A stretch of 64,000 bases of DNA from Uliginosibacterium sp. (GTDB lineage: Bacteria > Pseudomonadota > Gammaproteobacteria > Burkholderiales > Rhodocyclaceae): NCBI GenBank assembly GCA_016718265.1, contig JADKDZ010000005.1, forward strand, positions 186,001 to 250,000. The letters run 5' to 3'. Position numbers and translations under genes: made by a program. Positions 26,517 to 37,436 of this stretch are shown in pieces. Within the stretch, counting starts at the first letter, position 1; the number at the start of each line of letters is the position of its first letter. The notes beneath the pieces are model-generated. The model worked only from the letters and a program-made list of their open reading frames with translations. It was not told where the DNA came from and made no database searches.

Positions 26517-29500
26517 ATGAATGCTGAGAAGGAAATCCCCAACAAGTTCTCACCTCCCACCGTGGCATGGCTGATATTTGCCCTGGTGCTGGTGCTGACC
26601 GGGGGCGCCGCCATGCATTCCTTTCGGGCAGCCACGTCCGAGGCCCATCTCCGTTTCAACGCCCAGTCGGATGCGGCGGTCAAACTTCTGGACCGGCTCA
26701 GCCGGGAGTACCAAACGCTCACGCGCGGCGCTGCCGGGATGATCCGCGGCAATCCCTCGATAGACCGCGTCCAGTGGACCGACTACGTGGCCGGGCTCGA
26801 ACTGCCCGCCGAGCACACCGGCACCCAGGGGATCGGCTACATCGAACTGGCCGCCCACGGTGTCGAGCCCGCGTTAGTGCCCGATACACGGGTCAAGCTC
26901 CTGGCTCCTGCAACCTGGCAAAACCAGCAGCTGATTGACCAGGATCTTGCCGCACAGCCCGCGCTCTGGCGTGCCATGCGCCTTGCACGCGACACCGGCG
27001 CGGTCACCACGTCCGCCAGAATTTCACTCGTGCAGGAAACCGTGGGCGAAACACAGGATGGCATCGTCCTGTTTGCACCGATCTATCGTGGCGCGACGAC
27101 GCCGCGCATGCTGTCCCAACGCCAGGCACAGTTGGTGGGTTTTGCATTCACCCTGATCCGTTTGCAGGACATGAACGAGGCGTTGAAGGCGGAAAGGGCC
27201 CAGCCGGCTGCGGGCCTCCATGTTGAGGATATTGAAGCCCCTGAAGGCCAGCGCGACCTGATCGGCCAGATGCCGCCCGTCACGGCAAAGCCACTGTTTG
27301 AAATGTGGCACCGATTGCCCATCGGCAGCAGTACGTGGTCTGTTCATCTCTACGGCGGGCGTGAAATCGCCGCCGCTAAGCAGTTGCGGGAACCCTGGCT
27401 GATCATGGCTGCAGGCAGCATGCTCAGCCTGCTGCTGCTCTTTGTCATCACGACGTTGAGCACGCAACGTCGCCAGGCGCAAGGATTGGCGATCAAGATC
27501 AGGCAAGAATCTTCGGAGCAGGAAACCCGCCACCGGAATACGTTCGAGAGTTCCTCCTCCGTACTCTTCCTGCTCGACCCGGAGGACTGCACCATCTTCA
27601 GCGCCAACCCCGCTGCGCAGCGTTTCTACGGCTATACGTATGCTGAGTTTGCAGGAATGCCGCTCGCCCACATCAGCCTGAACGCCGAAGACGAAATTCA
27701 GCGTGACCTTGATTTGGCCGCCGCGGGCAGTTGTGAAGGCTTCTCGTCCAAACATCGACTGGCAAATGGAGAGATACGGCCGGTTGACCTGCACTGCCGC
27801 AGCATCTATCTGAACAATCGACCACTCCTGCACGCCACGGTCTTCGACGCGACCGAACATCGCGAATCCGAATGGCAGCGAACGCTGCTGGGACTCGCAA
27901 TTCATCACGTCGAGGAACTTGTGTTCCTGTCCGGGGAAGCGGGCGGCATCCAGTTCGCCAACGAAGTCTGCAGCAGCAAACTGGGCTACACGCATGATGA
28001 ATTGCTCGCCATGAGCATTCGCGACTTGCTCGGCGAGAAGACCGCGCAGCACTGGGCGGAACACTGCAACCAGGTCAGCGCCGGAGGAACCCGGCTCTTC
28101 GAAGCCGATTTGAAGCACAAGGATGGCCACACACTGACAGTCGAAGTCTGCTGTGCCCACTTTCCCTACGAGGGGCAGTGCTTCAAGCTTTGCCTGGCGC
28201 GGGACATCAGCGCGCGCAAGGCGCTTGAAACGGAACTGGAGCAGTACCGCAGCAATCTGGAACAACAGGTTTTCGAAGAGACCCGGAAATTCAGGGCGCT
28301 CGTCGAACAATCGATCGTGGGTATCTACATCTTCCAGGAAGGCAATTTCGTCTACGTCAATCCTTTCATGGCCAGCATGTTCGGCTATGCCTCGCCCTGC
28401 GAAATCATCAACAAGCTGGCCATCAAGGATCTGATCTCGCTGGCAGACAGCCCCTTCATGCCCAAAGGCGTGCCGCCTCGCACCAACAACTCCAGCGACG
28501 CGATGCACTACAGCTTCTCGGCAATCAAGAAAGACGGCTCGCGTTTCGTGATCGACGCGCACGGGCGCTACATCATGTATCAGGGCCGGCCCGCCATCAT
28601 TGGCGTGGTGGTCGATATTTCAGACGCGTGCCGCGATCAGAACGAACTGCAGCGACTGGTCGCCGAGAAAGCGGCGGCGCTGGCCAGAAGCGACATCCTG
28701 ATGCGCTCGGCGATCGACACGATCGGCGAGTCATTCGTCATTTACGACCAGCATGACAAGCTGGTTTACTGCAACGAGAAATACCGGGAGATGTTCAAGC
28801 TGTCGATGGAAATGGTTGAAAACCATTGCAGCTTCGACGACGTTCTCCGCAACAGTCTGCAGGCCAGCATGCGCAGCGCGGCCGGCGCCAACGAATCCGC
28901 GTGGATAGCGAAGCGCAAGGCCATGCACGCGGAAGGCAACATGGACATCCTCGAACGTCTGGACGACGGGCGCTGGATCCGCGTACGTGAGCACCGGACC
29001 GAGAATGGGCATACCGTGGGCTTCCGCGTCGACGTCACCGAGTTGCAACACGCCCGCCAGAGCGCGGAAGCCGCCAGCCGTGCCAAGAGCGAGTTCCTGG
29101 CGACAATGAGCCATGAGATCCGCACCCCCATGAATGGCATTCTGGGTATGGCGCAGCTTCTGCTGATGCAGGCGCTCAGCCGGGAGGAACAGGAGACCTA
29201 TGCCAGAACCATTTACAACTCCGGTCAGACCCTGTTGGCCATTCTCAACGACATCCTGGACCTCTCGCGGGTAGAGGCCGGAAAAATCGAACTGGAACGC
29301 GTGGTCTTCTCACCGGATCAGCTTGTAGAAGAAACGGCACACCTGTTTTCTTCTGCAGCAAGACAGAAAAATCTGCAGCTCCAGACCTCAAGCGCCACAT
29401 CGGCTTCGCGCTGCTGGGGCGATCCGCTCCGGTTGCGTCAGATCTTGTCCAACCTCACGAGCAACGCCGTCAAGTTCACGGAAGCCGGCTCGATCAAACT

Positions 29501-30638
29501 CTCCGTATCCCTGCTGGCAGCGGAACCCGGGCACGCGCGAAAACTGCGCTTCGTGATCGTTGACACTGGCATCGGCATCCCCAAAGGCAAAGAGAACAAG
29601 CTCTTCGAACAGTTCTCGCAAGTCGATGGCTCCATCACCCGCCGCTACGGCGGCAGCGGCCTGGGTCTCGCCATTACCCGCCGCCTGGTCGAACTGATGG
29701 GCGGCAGCATCGGCTTCGAAAGCGAAGAAGGAAAAGGCACCCTCTTCTGGTTTGAACTCCCGGTCGATCTGGTCAGTGAGGATGAGGAGAGCAGGTCCAG
29801 AGATCGGCCCATCGAGACCAGGGCCATTAACTTGTTGCCGCCGCAGAGCCCGACAGGGAAACGCATCTTGCTCGTTGAAGACACGCCCGCCAACATTCTG
29901 CTCATCAACGCCCTTTTGAAAAAGATGGCTTACCAGGTCGACACCGTCGAAAACGGTGCGCTCGCGGTCGAGCGGATTTGCGCACAGCAGCAGATCCCCG
30001 ATGCAGTCTTGATGGACTGCCAGATGCCGGTCATGGACGGCCTCGAAGCCACACGCCAGATCCGCCGCTGGGAGAGTACGCAGCCCGCACCGCGCATTCC
30101 GATCATCGCCCTCACCGCAGGCGCTTTCGAAGAAGACAAGGCGAAGTGCTTTGCTGCAGGCATGGACGATTACCTGCCCAAGCCGGTCAATATCAACACG
30201 CTGATCGCCATGCTGGAGAAGTGGGTGCTGGCACCGAGTCAGCCCGTCGCAGCGCCCGCGGTACCTGCATCACAGGACGCGACGATCCTGGATCTTGCCG
30301 GTGCGCTCGATCAACTTGATGGCGATGCGGCTACCTTGAAGATCTATGCGAAGCTGGTGCGCAAGCAGATCGATGAAGACAGCCTGCGCATCGAGCGCGC
30401 GCTGAACGAGCAGGATCTTGCAACGATCAAGAAAGCCTGTCACAAGCTGCGTGGCAGCCTCGGCGGCTTGTGCGCCAAACGCAGCGTGGATGCCTGTCAG
30501 GCGCTAGAGCACGCCGCCAGCACGCAAGCGGACACTGAAACGCTCAGGCAACTGCGGGCGCAACTGGCTGCCGAGCTGGATCGCGTCATGCCCATGATTG
30601 AAGCATTTCTATCAGACACTGAGACACCATCGGTTTAA
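26517..30638 (+). CDS. Hybrid sensor histidine kinase (CHASE, multiple PAS, HisKA, HATPase, REC, Hpt)
   Basis: A 1373-residue membrane sensor. TM1 at about 13-33 and TM2 at about 295-318 flank a periplasmic CHASE-like domain. Four PAS-type domains follow between about 335 and 845. HisKA carries the phospho-accepting His866 ([15 protein letters not shown]). The HATPase has [27 protein letters not shown] and [10 protein letters not shown] receiver has Asp1167 ([11 protein letters not shown]), and a C-terminal Hpt domain has His1309 ([12 protein letters not shown]). This is a complete internal phosphorelay, probably ending on the divergent HTH-receiver protein. The CHASE ligand is unknown. Confidence 0.95.
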   Translation: MNAEKEIPNKFSPPTVAWLIFALVLVLTGGAAMHSFRAATSEAHLRFNAQSDAAVKLLDRLSREYQTLTRGAAGMIRGNPSIDRVQWTDYVAGLELPAEHTGTQGIGYIELAAHGVEPALVPDTRVKLLAPATWQNQQLIDQDLAAQPALWRAMRLARDTGAVTTSARISLVQETVGETQDGIVLFAPIYRGATTPRMLSQRQAQLVGFAFTLIRLQDMNEALKAERAQPAAGLHVEDIEAPEGQRDLIGQMPPVTAKPLFEMWHRLPIGSSTWSVHLYGGREIAAAKQLREPWLIMAAGSMLSLLLLFVITTLSTQRRQAQGLAIKIRQESSEQETRHRNTFESSSSVLFLLDPEDCTIFSANPAAQRFYGYTYAEFAGMPLAHISLNAEDEIQRDLDLAAAGSCEGFSSKHRLANGEIRPVDLHCRSIYLNNRPLLHATVFDATEHRESEWQRTLLGLAIHHVEELVFLSGEAGGIQFANEVCSSKLGYTHDELLAMSIRDLLGEKTAQHWAEHCNQVSAGGTRLFEADLKHKDGHTLTVEVCCAHFPYEGQCFKLCLARDISARKALETELEQYRSNLEQQVFEETRKFRALVEQSIVGIYIFQEGNFVYVNPFMASMFGYASPCEIINKLAIKDLISLADSPFMPKGVPPRTNNSSDAMHYSFSAIKKDGSRFVIDAHGRYIMYQGRPAIIGVVVDISDACRDQNELQRLVAEKAAALARSDILMRSAIDTIGESFVIYDQHDKLVYCNEKYREMFKLSMEMVENHCSFDDVLRNSLQASMRSAAGANESAWIAKRKAMHAEGNMDILERLDDGRWIRVREHRTENGHTVGFRVDVTELQHARQSAEAASRAKSEFLATMSHEIRTPMNGILGMAQLLLMQALSREEQETYARTIYNSGQTLLAILNDILDLSRVEAGKIELERVVFSPDQLVEETAHLFSSAARQKNLQLQTSSATSASRCWGDPLRLRQILSNLTSNAVKFTEAGSIKLSVSLLAAEPGHARKLRFVIVDTGIGIPKGKENKLFEQFSQVDGSITRRYGGSGLGLAITRRLVELMGGSIGFESEEGKGTLFWFELPVDLVSEDEESRSRDRPIETRAINLLPPQSPTGKRILLVEDTPANILLINALLKKMAYQVDTVENGALAVERICAQQQIPDAVLMDCQMPVMDGLEATRQIRRWESTQPAPRIPIIALTAGAFEEDKAKCFAAGMDDYLPKPVNINTLIAMLEKWVLAPSQPVAAPAVPASQDATILDLAGALDQLDGDAATLKIYAKLVRKQIDEDSLRIERALNEQDLATIKKACHKLRGSLGGLCAKRSVDACQALEHAASTQADTETLRQLRAQLAAELDRVMPMIEAFLSDTETPSV

Positions 30639-30648
30639 GGCTGTCCAA

Positions 30649-31677
30649 TCAAGCAGCTGCATCGCGTGGCGCGCCAGTCGAATCCCTCACCACGAGCTGC
30701 GGCGTCGCGGCCGCCCACACATCGACCGGCGCTTCCGCGCCATCCTTGATGACCTTGAGCAGCATCTCGACAGACAGGCGCGCGGCTTCACTCGTTGACA
30801 CCGCAACCGTCGTCAGCGCCGGCCGGAACTGATGGGCCAGCTGAATGTCGGTCAGCCCGGTGACCGAGAGATCGCCCGGCACATCCAGCCCCAAGGCTGC
30901 CGCGGCTTGCAAGGCGCCGAAGGCGGGCAGGTCATTCGAGGTGAAGAGAGCGGTCAGATTCGGGTTGGCGGCCAGCACACTGTGCGCGGCACGCCGCCCC
31001 GCATCGATCGTATCGTCGCAGTAGCAGGTTGCCGAGGAAGAGACCGCGATGCCGGCCGCTTTCATGGCATCGCAGAATCCGCGATAGCGCCAGACGTGCT
31101 TGCCCGTCCGCTCGCTCCCCACAATGGCGCCGATGCGGGTATGCCCGAGCGCAATCAGATGCTCCGCTGCGATGACGCCCGCTTGATAGAAATTGACGGC
31201 AACGCAGGGCAGCTCGGGATGCTTGTCTGGCTGCTCCCACATGCTCAGCACCACGGGGATACCGGCACGCCGAAGCGCGATCAGCTCGTCAAGCTGAACG
31301 TGGTCGGTATGCATGGCAAGTACGCCGTGCGCAAGGGAGCCGCCCACGGCGTCAAGATAGGCACGCTCTTGAACGGGATCATTGTTCGTATTGCATACCA
31401 GCAGAAAATAGCCGTGCTTACGGAGTTCGAGCTCCACCGCTTCGGCAAATTCCGGATAGAACGGGTTGGCAATGCTTGACACCACGAGCGCAATCGTCAG
31501 CGGACGCCCCTCCACCAGGGCGCGTGCGTTGAGGTTGGGGCGATAGCCCAGTTCGCTGACGATCGCCAGCACCCGCTCCCGCGTCCCCGCGCTCACGCGG
31601 CCCTTGTTGCGCAGCACATTGGAGACCGTGGCCGTGGTGACCCCGGCACGACGAGCCACTTCAGCAAGTGTGGACAT
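30649..31677 (-). CDS. LacI-family regulator of the galactose operon
   Basis: A 342-residue regulator with helix-turn-helix STLAEVARRAGVTTATVSNVLRNKGRVS at the N-terminus, hinge YRPNLNARALVEGR and a GalR-like sugar-binding domain (TIALVVSSIANPFYPEF, LTALFTSNDLPAFGAL). It is the last gene of the galactose unit, 28 bases after the aldo/keto reductase. The LacI-type palindrome at 40252-40263 upstream of chvE is its likely operator, with galactose or a related sugar as inducer. Start ATG 31677 was chosen for the family N-terminus. Confidence 0.9.
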   Translation of the reverse strand: MSTLAEVARRAGVTTATVSNVLRNKGRVSAGTRERVLAIVSELGYRPNLNARALVEGRPLTIALVVSSIANPFYPEFAEAVELELRKHGYFLLVCNTNNDPVQERAYLDAVGGSLAHGVLAMHTDHVQLDELIALRRAGIPVVLSMWEQPDKHPELPCVAVNFYQAGVIAAEHLIALGHTRIGAIVGSERTGKHVWRYRGFCDAMKAAGIAVSSSATCYCDDTIDAGRRAAHSVLAANPNLTALFTSNDLPAFGALQAAAALGLDVPGDLSVTGLTDIQLAHQFRPALTTVAVSTSEAARLSVEMLLKVIKDGAEAPVDVWAAATPQLVVRDSTGAPRDAAA

Positions 31678-31705
31678 GATGATGACGCGTCGTGACCGGT
31701 GGCAT

Positions 31706-32716
31706 TCAGGCAGCGTCCATGCCAGCCACCAGTTGATCGATGGCCTGGAGCTCAAGCGCGGTGAATGACTCCGCCTTGACGGCACTCACGGCGTCGAGCA
31801 CCTGGGCTGGTCGGCTCGCGCCGATGAGGACCGAACTCATCTCCGGATGACGCAGTACCCAGCTCAAGGCCATTTGCGCAAGGGTCTGTCCGCGTTCGAT
31901 CGCGAGCGCGTTAAGTTGCCGCACCATGTCGATCTTTTCCGGCGTCAGATGCTCAGGCCGCAAGAAACCGGCCGGGCGTGCCGCACGAGAGTCCGCCGGG
32001 ATATCCCCGCCCAGATAGCGATCGGTCAATATCCCCTGGGCAAGGGGCGAGAATGCGATGCAGCCGACACCTTCGTCCTGGAGAGCCTGCAGGAGGCCAT
32101 GCTCGATGCGTCGATCGAGCATGTTGTAGCGTGGCTGATGGATCACGCAGGGCGTACCGAGCTCGCGCAGAATTCCAGCCGCGCGCCGCAAGGTGTCGGC
32201 GGGGTAATTCGAGAGGCCGACGTAGAGCGCCTTGCCCGCCGCCACAACGTGCGCGAGCGCCGCCATGGTTTCCTCCAGCGGCGTTTCGGGGTCAGGCCGG
32301 TGATGATAGAAAATGTCGACATAGTCCAGACCCAGGCGATGCAGGCTCTGATCGAGGCTGGCGACGAGATACTTGCGTGATCCCCAGTCTCCGTAAGGAC
32401 CAGGCCACATCGTATAACCCGCCTTGGTCGAGATGATGAGTTCATCGCGATAGGGTCGCAGATCGGCTTTGATCAGGGCTCCGAAAGTCTCTTCGGCCGA
32501 GCCCGCCGGTGGGCCGTAGTTGTTCGCAAGGTCAAAGTGCGTAATGCCACGGTCAAATGCAGTTCTGACAACCTCCCGGGCGATCTCGAAACGGTCGATG
32601 CCGCCGAAGTTGTGCCACAGCCCCAGGGAGATCGCCGGCAGCTTCAGGCCGCTGCGCCCGCTGCGGCGGTAAGGCATCTCGGTGTAGCGCTGCGTCCTGG
32701 CCAGATACGGTTCCAT
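31706..32716 (-). CDS. Aldo/keto reductase (YghZ/Gpr-like)
   Basis: A 336-residue NADPH-dependent reductase close to E. coli YghZ (L-glyceraldehyde-3-phosphate reductase). Motifs are MPYRRSGRSGLKLPAISLGLWHNFG, THFDLANNYGPPAGSAEETFG with catalytic Asp and Tyr, ISTKAGYTMWPGPYGDWGSRKYL with the Lys, and YHHRPDPETPLEET with the His. It sits between galK and the lacI-type gene, so it may reduce a sugar aldehyde by-product. Start ATG 32716 is preferred over a 5-codon upstream start. Confidence 0.88.
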   Translation of the reverse strand: MEPYLARTQRYTEMPYRRSGRSGLKLPAISLGLWHNFGGIDRFEIAREVVRTAFDRGITHFDLANNYGPPAGSAEETFGALIKADLRPYRDELIISTKAGYTMWPGPYGDWGSRKYLVASLDQSLHRLGLDYVDIFYHHRPDPETPLEETMAALAHVVAAGKALYVGLSNYPADTLRRAAGILRELGTPCVIHQPRYNMLDRRIEHGLLQALQDEGVGCIAFSPLAQGILTDRYLGGDIPADSRAARPAGFLRPEHLTPEKIDMVRQLNALAIERGQTLAQMALSWVLRHPEMSSVLIGASRPAQVLDAVSAVKAESFTALELQAIDQLVAGMDAA

Positions 32717-32839
32717 CGTTTCTTCCTTCAAAGGTGATCAGCCTGGAATCTTATGCGGCAATGGCCATCCACCGTGGGAGCTAGATCAGCTTTCAGGTCG
32801 CTCAGATCTGGCATGGCCCGAACAAACGCGCTTGCACGC

Positions 32840-34000
32840 TCAAGCAATGGCACCAGCGCCCGCCGAGGCGCGGCAGACGTAGAAGGAGCCCATTTCGCCG
32901 GATGGCGCACGGTAGTCGCGCTCGACGGCGGCCCGCACCGCAGCCACCCTGGTGTGGGGCATCAAGGCCACAACACAGCCTCCGAACCCGCCCCCGGTCA
33001 TGCGCGCGCCGCCCTCCTCACCAATCGCTGACTGGAGAATCTGAACCAACTGGTCAATCGCAGGCACCGTGATGGCGAAGTCGTCTCGCATCGAGTCATG
33101 CGAGGCCGCCATCAACACCCCCATCTTGCGCAGATCGCCAGCGGCCAGGGCCACCGCGGCATCCAGCGTGCGCTGATTCTCGGTGATCACATGCCGCGCA
33201 CGCTGGAACGTCACCGGATCCAGCTCGCCTGCACGCGATTCCAGGACAGCCAGTTCCAGGTCGCGCAGAGCCTTGACGCCGAAATGGCTGGCCACGGCCT
33301 CGCACTGCTGGCGGCGAGTGTTGTACTCGCTATCAACCAGACCGCGGCGAACGCGCGAATGCACAATCACGACAGCGAGGTCGGCCGGCATCGCGACAGC
33401 CCGGGTATCCAGCGAGCGGCAATCGATCAAGAGCGCATGGCCCGCTTCGCCACGTGCGGAAATCAGCTGATCCATGATGCCGCAATTGCAGCCGACAAAA
33501 CGGTTCTCAGCCTGCTGGGCGATCAGCGCCATCTCGGTCGGGTCGAGCGACTCGAAACCCTGCAGGGTCTTGAACGCCTGGACAACGGCCACTTCGAGTG
33601 AGGCCGAGGAAGACAGGCCCGCACCTTGCGGGACATCACCCGCCAGCACGAGGTCGGCCCCACGCAAGCCAAACCCATGTTCCAGAAGGTACTTGGCCAC
33701 GCCTCTCACGTAGTTGGGCCACAGGATGTCGATCTGAGGCTTGATCGGCTCATCCAGGCGGAACTCGTCAATCTCGCCACGGTAATCGGCAGCCAGCACA
33801 CGTACGACAGCATCATCGCGCGGAGAGGCCGCGACCACGGTTCCATGGTCGATGGCACATGGCAGCACAAACCCGTCGTTGTAGTCGGTGTGTTCGCCAA
33901 TCAGATTGACGCGCCCCGGCGCCTGGACCAGGTGCGCCGGCCCCATACCGAACGCCCGGCTAAAGGCGTCGGTGGCAGTCTGAATCAGCCCTTGTGACAT
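32840..34000 (-). CDS. galK: Galactokinase
   Basis: A 386-residue GHMP kinase that phosphorylates galactose to galactose-1-phosphate in the Leloir pathway. Signatures are the galactokinase motif [24 protein letters not shown] near residue 28, the ATP-binding motif [16 protein letters not shown] at about 125, and [13 protein letters not shown] near 335. It starts 4 bases after the galT stop (the galT stop is at 34005 on the minus strand). Confidence 0.97.
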   Translation of the reverse strand: MSQGLIQTATDAFSRAFGMGPAHLVQAPGRVNLIGEHTDYNDGFVLPCAIDHGTVVAASPRDDAVVRVLAADYRGEIDEFRLDEPIKPQIDILWPNYVRGVAKYLLEHGFGLRGADLVLAGDVPQGAGLSSSASLEVAVVQAFKTLQGFESLDPTEMALIAQQAENRFVGCNCGIMDQLISARGEAGHALLIDCRSLDTRAVAMPADLAVVIVHSRVRRGLVDSEYNTRRQQCEAVASHFGVKALRDLELAVLESRAGELDPVTFQRARHVITENQRTLDAAVALAAGDLRKMGVLMAASHDSMRDDFAITVPAIDQLVQILQSAIGEEGGARMTGGGFGGCVVALMPHTRVAAVRAAVERDYRAPSGEMGSFYVCRASAGAGAIA

Positions 34001-34004
34001 GGCA

Positions 34005-35039
34005 TCAGGCCTCGCGGAAGTGAATGTCGTGGACAGCGCGCAGTTTCTCGGCCGCCTGCTCGGGGGTCAGGTCTCGCTGGGCCTCCGCCAGCATCTCGAA
34101 ACCGACCATGAACTTGCGCACGCTCGCCGAGCGAAGTAGCGGCGGATAGAAGTGGGCGTGGAGTTGCCAGGCAGCAGCCTCGCGTTCGTCAAAAGGCGCA
34201 CCATGCCAGCCCATGGAGTAAGGGAATGAACAAGTGAAGAGGTTGTCGTAGCGACTCGTGAGACGCTTGAGTGCCAGCGCGAGATCTCCCTGCTGCGCAG
34301 GGCTGAGCTGAGTCAGACGCTGCGCGGCAAAGCGTGGCAGCAACAGGGTCTCGAACGGCCAGGTCGCCCAGAACGGCACGATAGCCAGCCAGTGCTCGGT
34401 TTTCACAACCACACGCTCACCACTTGCCGCTTCTCGCTCCGCGTAGTCGAGCAGCATCGGACGGCCATGCTTGGCAAAGTAGGCGCGCTGGCTATCGTCC
34501 TCCCGCTCGACTTCAGTCGGCATGTCACTCGTCGCCCAGATCTGGCCATGCGGGTGCGGATTGGAGCAGCCCATCATGGCGCCCTTGTTCTCGAATACCT
34601 GCACCCAGCGGTATTGCGCGCCAAGATCTGCTGTCTGATCCATCCACGCCCGGATGACCTTGCCAATGGCATCCAGACTCAACTCCGGCAGCGAACGACT
34701 GTGATCCGGCGAAAAACAGATCACCCGACTCGTGCCCCGCACGCTCCGGAGCTGGAACAGATCGTCGTCGCGGGCAGGCGCCTCAGGGGCGTCTGCCATC
34801 ATGGCCGGGAAATCGTTGGTAAACACGAACGTGTCAGGGTAGTCAGGGTTGCTCTCGCCCGTTACCCGCTGATTGCCCGCACACAGGTAGCAGTTCGGAT
34901 CGTGCGCCGGACGTTCACTACGGTCAGGCTCCTCCTGCTGCCCCTGCCAGGGACGCTTGGCGCGATGTGGCGACACCAGCACCCAGGTACCGGTCAGCGG
35001 ATTGAAGCGACGATGAGAGTGATCGCTCGGATCAAACAT
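34005..35039 (-). CDS. galT: Galactose-1-phosphate uridylyltransferase
   Basis: A 344-residue enzyme exchanging UMP between UDP-glucose and galactose-1-phosphate. Visible features are [25 protein letters not shown], zinc-binding CYLCAGN, the active-site HPHGQIWA in [17 protein letters not shown], and [23 protein letters not shown]. It lies between galE and galK in a tight operon. Confidence 0.97.
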   Translation of the reverse strand: MFDPSDHSHRRFNPLTGTWVLVSPHRAKRPWQGQQEEPDRSERPAHDPNCYLCAGNQRVTGESNPDYPDTFVFTNDFPAMMADAPEAPARDDDLFQLRSVRGTSRVICFSPDHSRSLPELSLDAIGKVIRAWMDQTADLGAQYRWVQVFENKGAMMGCSNPHPHGQIWATSDMPTEVEREDDSQRAYFAKHGRPMLLDYAEREAASGERVVVKTEHWLAIVPFWATWPFETLLLPRFAAQRLTQLSPAQQGDLALALKRLTSRYDNLFTCSFPYSMGWHGAPFDEREAAAWQLHAHFYPPLLRSASVRKFMVGFEMLAEAQRDLTPEQAAEKLRAVHDIHFREA

Positions 35040-35078
35040 GATGTCTTCCTTGCTGATAGACGAATGAGGCGCGAGGGA

Positions 35079-36092
35079 TCAGTCCGGATAGCCCTGAGGG
35101 TTCAGCGATTGCCAGCGCCACGCGTCGGCGCACATCTCGTCCAGGCCAAGCCGGGCTTGCCAGCCCAACTCGCGCGCAGCCTTGGCGGGGTCGGCCCAAC
35201 AGGCAGCCACATCACCGGATCTGCGCGGCGCAATGGCATAGGGAATCGTGCGCCCACAAGCCTTCTCAAAAGCCGCTAGCATTTCCAGCACACTGTTGCC
35301 ACGGCCGGTTCCCAGGTTGAAGATGTGTACGCCAGCCTTGCCATCGGCATGACGAAGTGCCGCAACGTGACCGTCGGCGAGGTCGAGCACATGGATATAG
35401 TCGCGCACGCCCGTACCATCCGGCGTCGGATAATCGTTGCCGAACACAGTGAGATGCTCGCGGCGACCGACTGCAACCTGGGAAATAAAAGGCATGAGGT
35501 TGTTCGGAATGCCTTGAGGATCTTCGCCCAGCATGCCGCTCGGGTGGGCGCCTACCGGATTGAAATAGCGCAGCAAGGTGACCGACCAGTCCGGACTTGC
35601 GCAGACGATGTCGCGCAGGATCTCTTCGGTCATCAGTTTGGTCCGGCCGTAGGGATTGGTCGCTCCGGTCGGAAAATCCTCCAGGATCGGCACGCGGGCC
35701 GGATCGCCATAAACGGTGGCTGAGGAACTGAAGATCAGCGTGCGCACACCCGCCGCGTCAAGCGCCTGAAGCAGCGTGAAGGTACCGCCCAGATTGTTCT
35801 CGTAGTAGGCCAGCGGCTTGACGACCGACTCACCCACCGCCTTCAGGCCAGCGAAGTGGATCACGGCGTCGATCTTGTGCGCTGCCAGGGTGCGATCAAG
35901 CAGCGCACGATCCCGAATGTCCCCTTCGATCAGTGCCGGCCGGGCGCCAGCCACCCCGGCAATACGGTCGACGACACTCGGCTTGCTGTTGCAGAAGTTG
36001 TCGAGAATGACGGGCGTATAGCCAGCCTCGATCAGGCGCACGCAGGTGATGCTGCCAATGTAACCTGCACCACCTGTTACCAGAATGTTCAT
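35079..36092 (-). CDS. galE: UDP-glucose 4-epimerase
   Basis: A 337-residue NAD-dependent epimerase interconverting UDP-galactose and UDP-glucose. Motifs are MNILVTGGAGYIGSITCVRLIEAG, VIHFAGLKAVGESVVKPLAYYENN, SSSATVYGD and YGRTK (YxxxK), RYFNPVGAHPSG and GTGVRDYIHVLDLADGH. Start ATG 36092 has AAGGAG upstream. It lies downstream of gguB with a 143-base gap, and probably reads from the chvE promoter. Confidence 0.97.
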   Translation of the reverse strand: MNILVTGGAGYIGSITCVRLIEAGYTPVILDNFCNSKPSVVDRIAGVAGARPALIEGDIRDRALLDRTLAAHKIDAVIHFAGLKAVGESVVKPLAYYENNLGGTFTLLQALDAAGVRTLIFSSSATVYGDPARVPILEDFPTGATNPYGRTKLMTEEILRDIVCASPDWSVTLLRYFNPVGAHPSGMLGEDPQGIPNNLMPFISQVAVGRREHLTVFGNDYPTPDGTGVRDYIHVLDLADGHVAALRHADGKAGVHIFNLGTGRGNSVLEMLAAFEKACGRTIPYAIAPRRSGDVAACWADPAKAARELGWQARLGLDEMCADAWRWQSLNPQGYPD

Positions 36093-36235
36093 CAAACAGA
36101 CTCCTTGCCCCCACACGGGAGATGACGCACCGTAAATCCGTCGTTGGCCCCAGGCTGCGCACCACCATGAAAGTGCGGCCTCACACCGAAACACCCTGCG
36201 GGCTCGGCCGCGGGACCTTCCAGAGCGCAGGCAAG

Positions 36236-37435
36236 TTACTTGTTTTTGTTGTAGACATCTACAAAAACAGCAGCGACGAGTACGACGCCCTTGATCACTT
36301 GCTGCCAGTCAATCCCGATCCCCAGAATCGACATGCCGTTGTTCATGACGCCCATGACAAAAGCGCCGATCACGGCACCCATCACCTTCCCCACACCGCC
36401 GGTTGCCGACGCCCCCCCGATAAAGCAAGCCGCGATCACGTCGAGCTCGAACCCCACACCCGCCTTGGGCGTCGCGGTATTCAGGCGGGCGGCGAAAATC
36501 AGCCCGGCAATCGCTGCCAGCACCCCCATGTTGACGAAGGTGTAGAACGACAGTCGATCGGTCTTGATCCCCGAAAGCCGCGCAGCCTTCTCGTTGCCGC
36601 CCAGTGCGTACACCCGACGACCGATCGTGGTCCGGTTGGTCACGAAGTCGAAGAACATCATCAGACCAAACATGACGATCAGCACATTCGGCAAGCCCTT
36701 GTATGACGAAAGCAGATAGGCGAAGGCGATGATCGCGGCCGAGAACAACGCATGCTTGATCGCAAAGAACACGAGAGGCTCGGCACTGGCGCCGTACTGC
36801 ACCTTGTTGTTCCGCTCGCGCATGGCCGAATAAAACAAGCCGGCGGCGACCAGGCAGCCGAGGACCACGGAGGTCGTCTTGACGCTTTCACCCGCCAGCG
36901 GATCCGGAATGAAACCGGAGCTCAAAAGCTGGAACTCGGGCGGAAAGGGCCCGACGGACTGGCCTTCAAGCAAAGCCAGCGCCAAACCACGGAACACGAG
37001 CATCCCCCCCAGGGTGACGATAAAAGACGGAATGCGATGAAAAGCGACGAAGTAGCCCTGCAAAGCACCAATCGCAGCGCCCGCCACGAGACAAACCAGC
37101 GCTGCCGGTAAATAGTGCCAGTGGTACTCCACCATCAACACTGCCGCCAGCCCCCCGATGAAACCCGCGACGGAGCCTACCGAGAGATCAATGTGGCCGG
37201 CAACAATCACCAGCAACATGCCCAGCGCCATGATCACGATGTAGCTGTTCTGCAGCACCAGGTTTGTCAGATTGAGGGGCTGAAGGAGTGTGCCATCCGT
37301 CTTGATCTCGAAGAAGATCATGATGGCCGCGAGCGACAGAAGCATCCCGTACTCACGAAGGTTTTTCTTGATCACCGTTGAGATGGCGACTTTCTCGCTG
37401 GCGGGACGTGCCGCCACATTGACTGAAGTGTTCAT
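36236..37435 (-). CDS. Sugar ABC transporter permease (GguB/XylH-like)
   Basis: A 399-residue multi-pass inner-membrane permease of the ribose/xylose class. Characteristic sequences are MALGMLLVIVAGHIDLSVGSVAGF, PSFIVTLGGMLVFRGLALALLEG, GRRVYALGGNEKAARLSGI and GIDWQQVIKGVVLVAAVFVDV. It imports monosaccharides with the ATPase (1 base upstream) and the ChvE-type binding protein. The gal genes immediately downstream point to galactose, arabinose or xylose as substrates. Confidence 0.93.
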   Translation of the reverse strand: MNTSVNVAARPASEKVAISTVIKKNLREYGMLLSLAAIMIFFEIKTDGTLLQPLNLTNLVLQNSYIVIMALGMLLVIVAGHIDLSVGSVAGFIGGLAAVLMVEYHWHYLPAALVCLVAGAAIGALQGYFVAFHRIPSFIVTLGGMLVFRGLALALLEGQSVGPFPPEFQLLSSGFIPDPLAGESVKTTSVVLGCLVAAGLFYSAMRERNNKVQYGASAEPLVFFAIKHALFSAAIIAFAYLLSSYKGLPNVLIVMFGLMMFFDFVTNRTTIGRRVYALGGNEKAARLSGIKTDRLSFYTFVNMGVLAAIAGLIFAARLNTATPKAGVGFELDVIAACFIGGASATGGVGKVMGAVIGAFVMGVMNNGMSILGIGIDWQQVIKGVVLVAAVFVDVYNKNK

Positions 37436-37436
37436 G

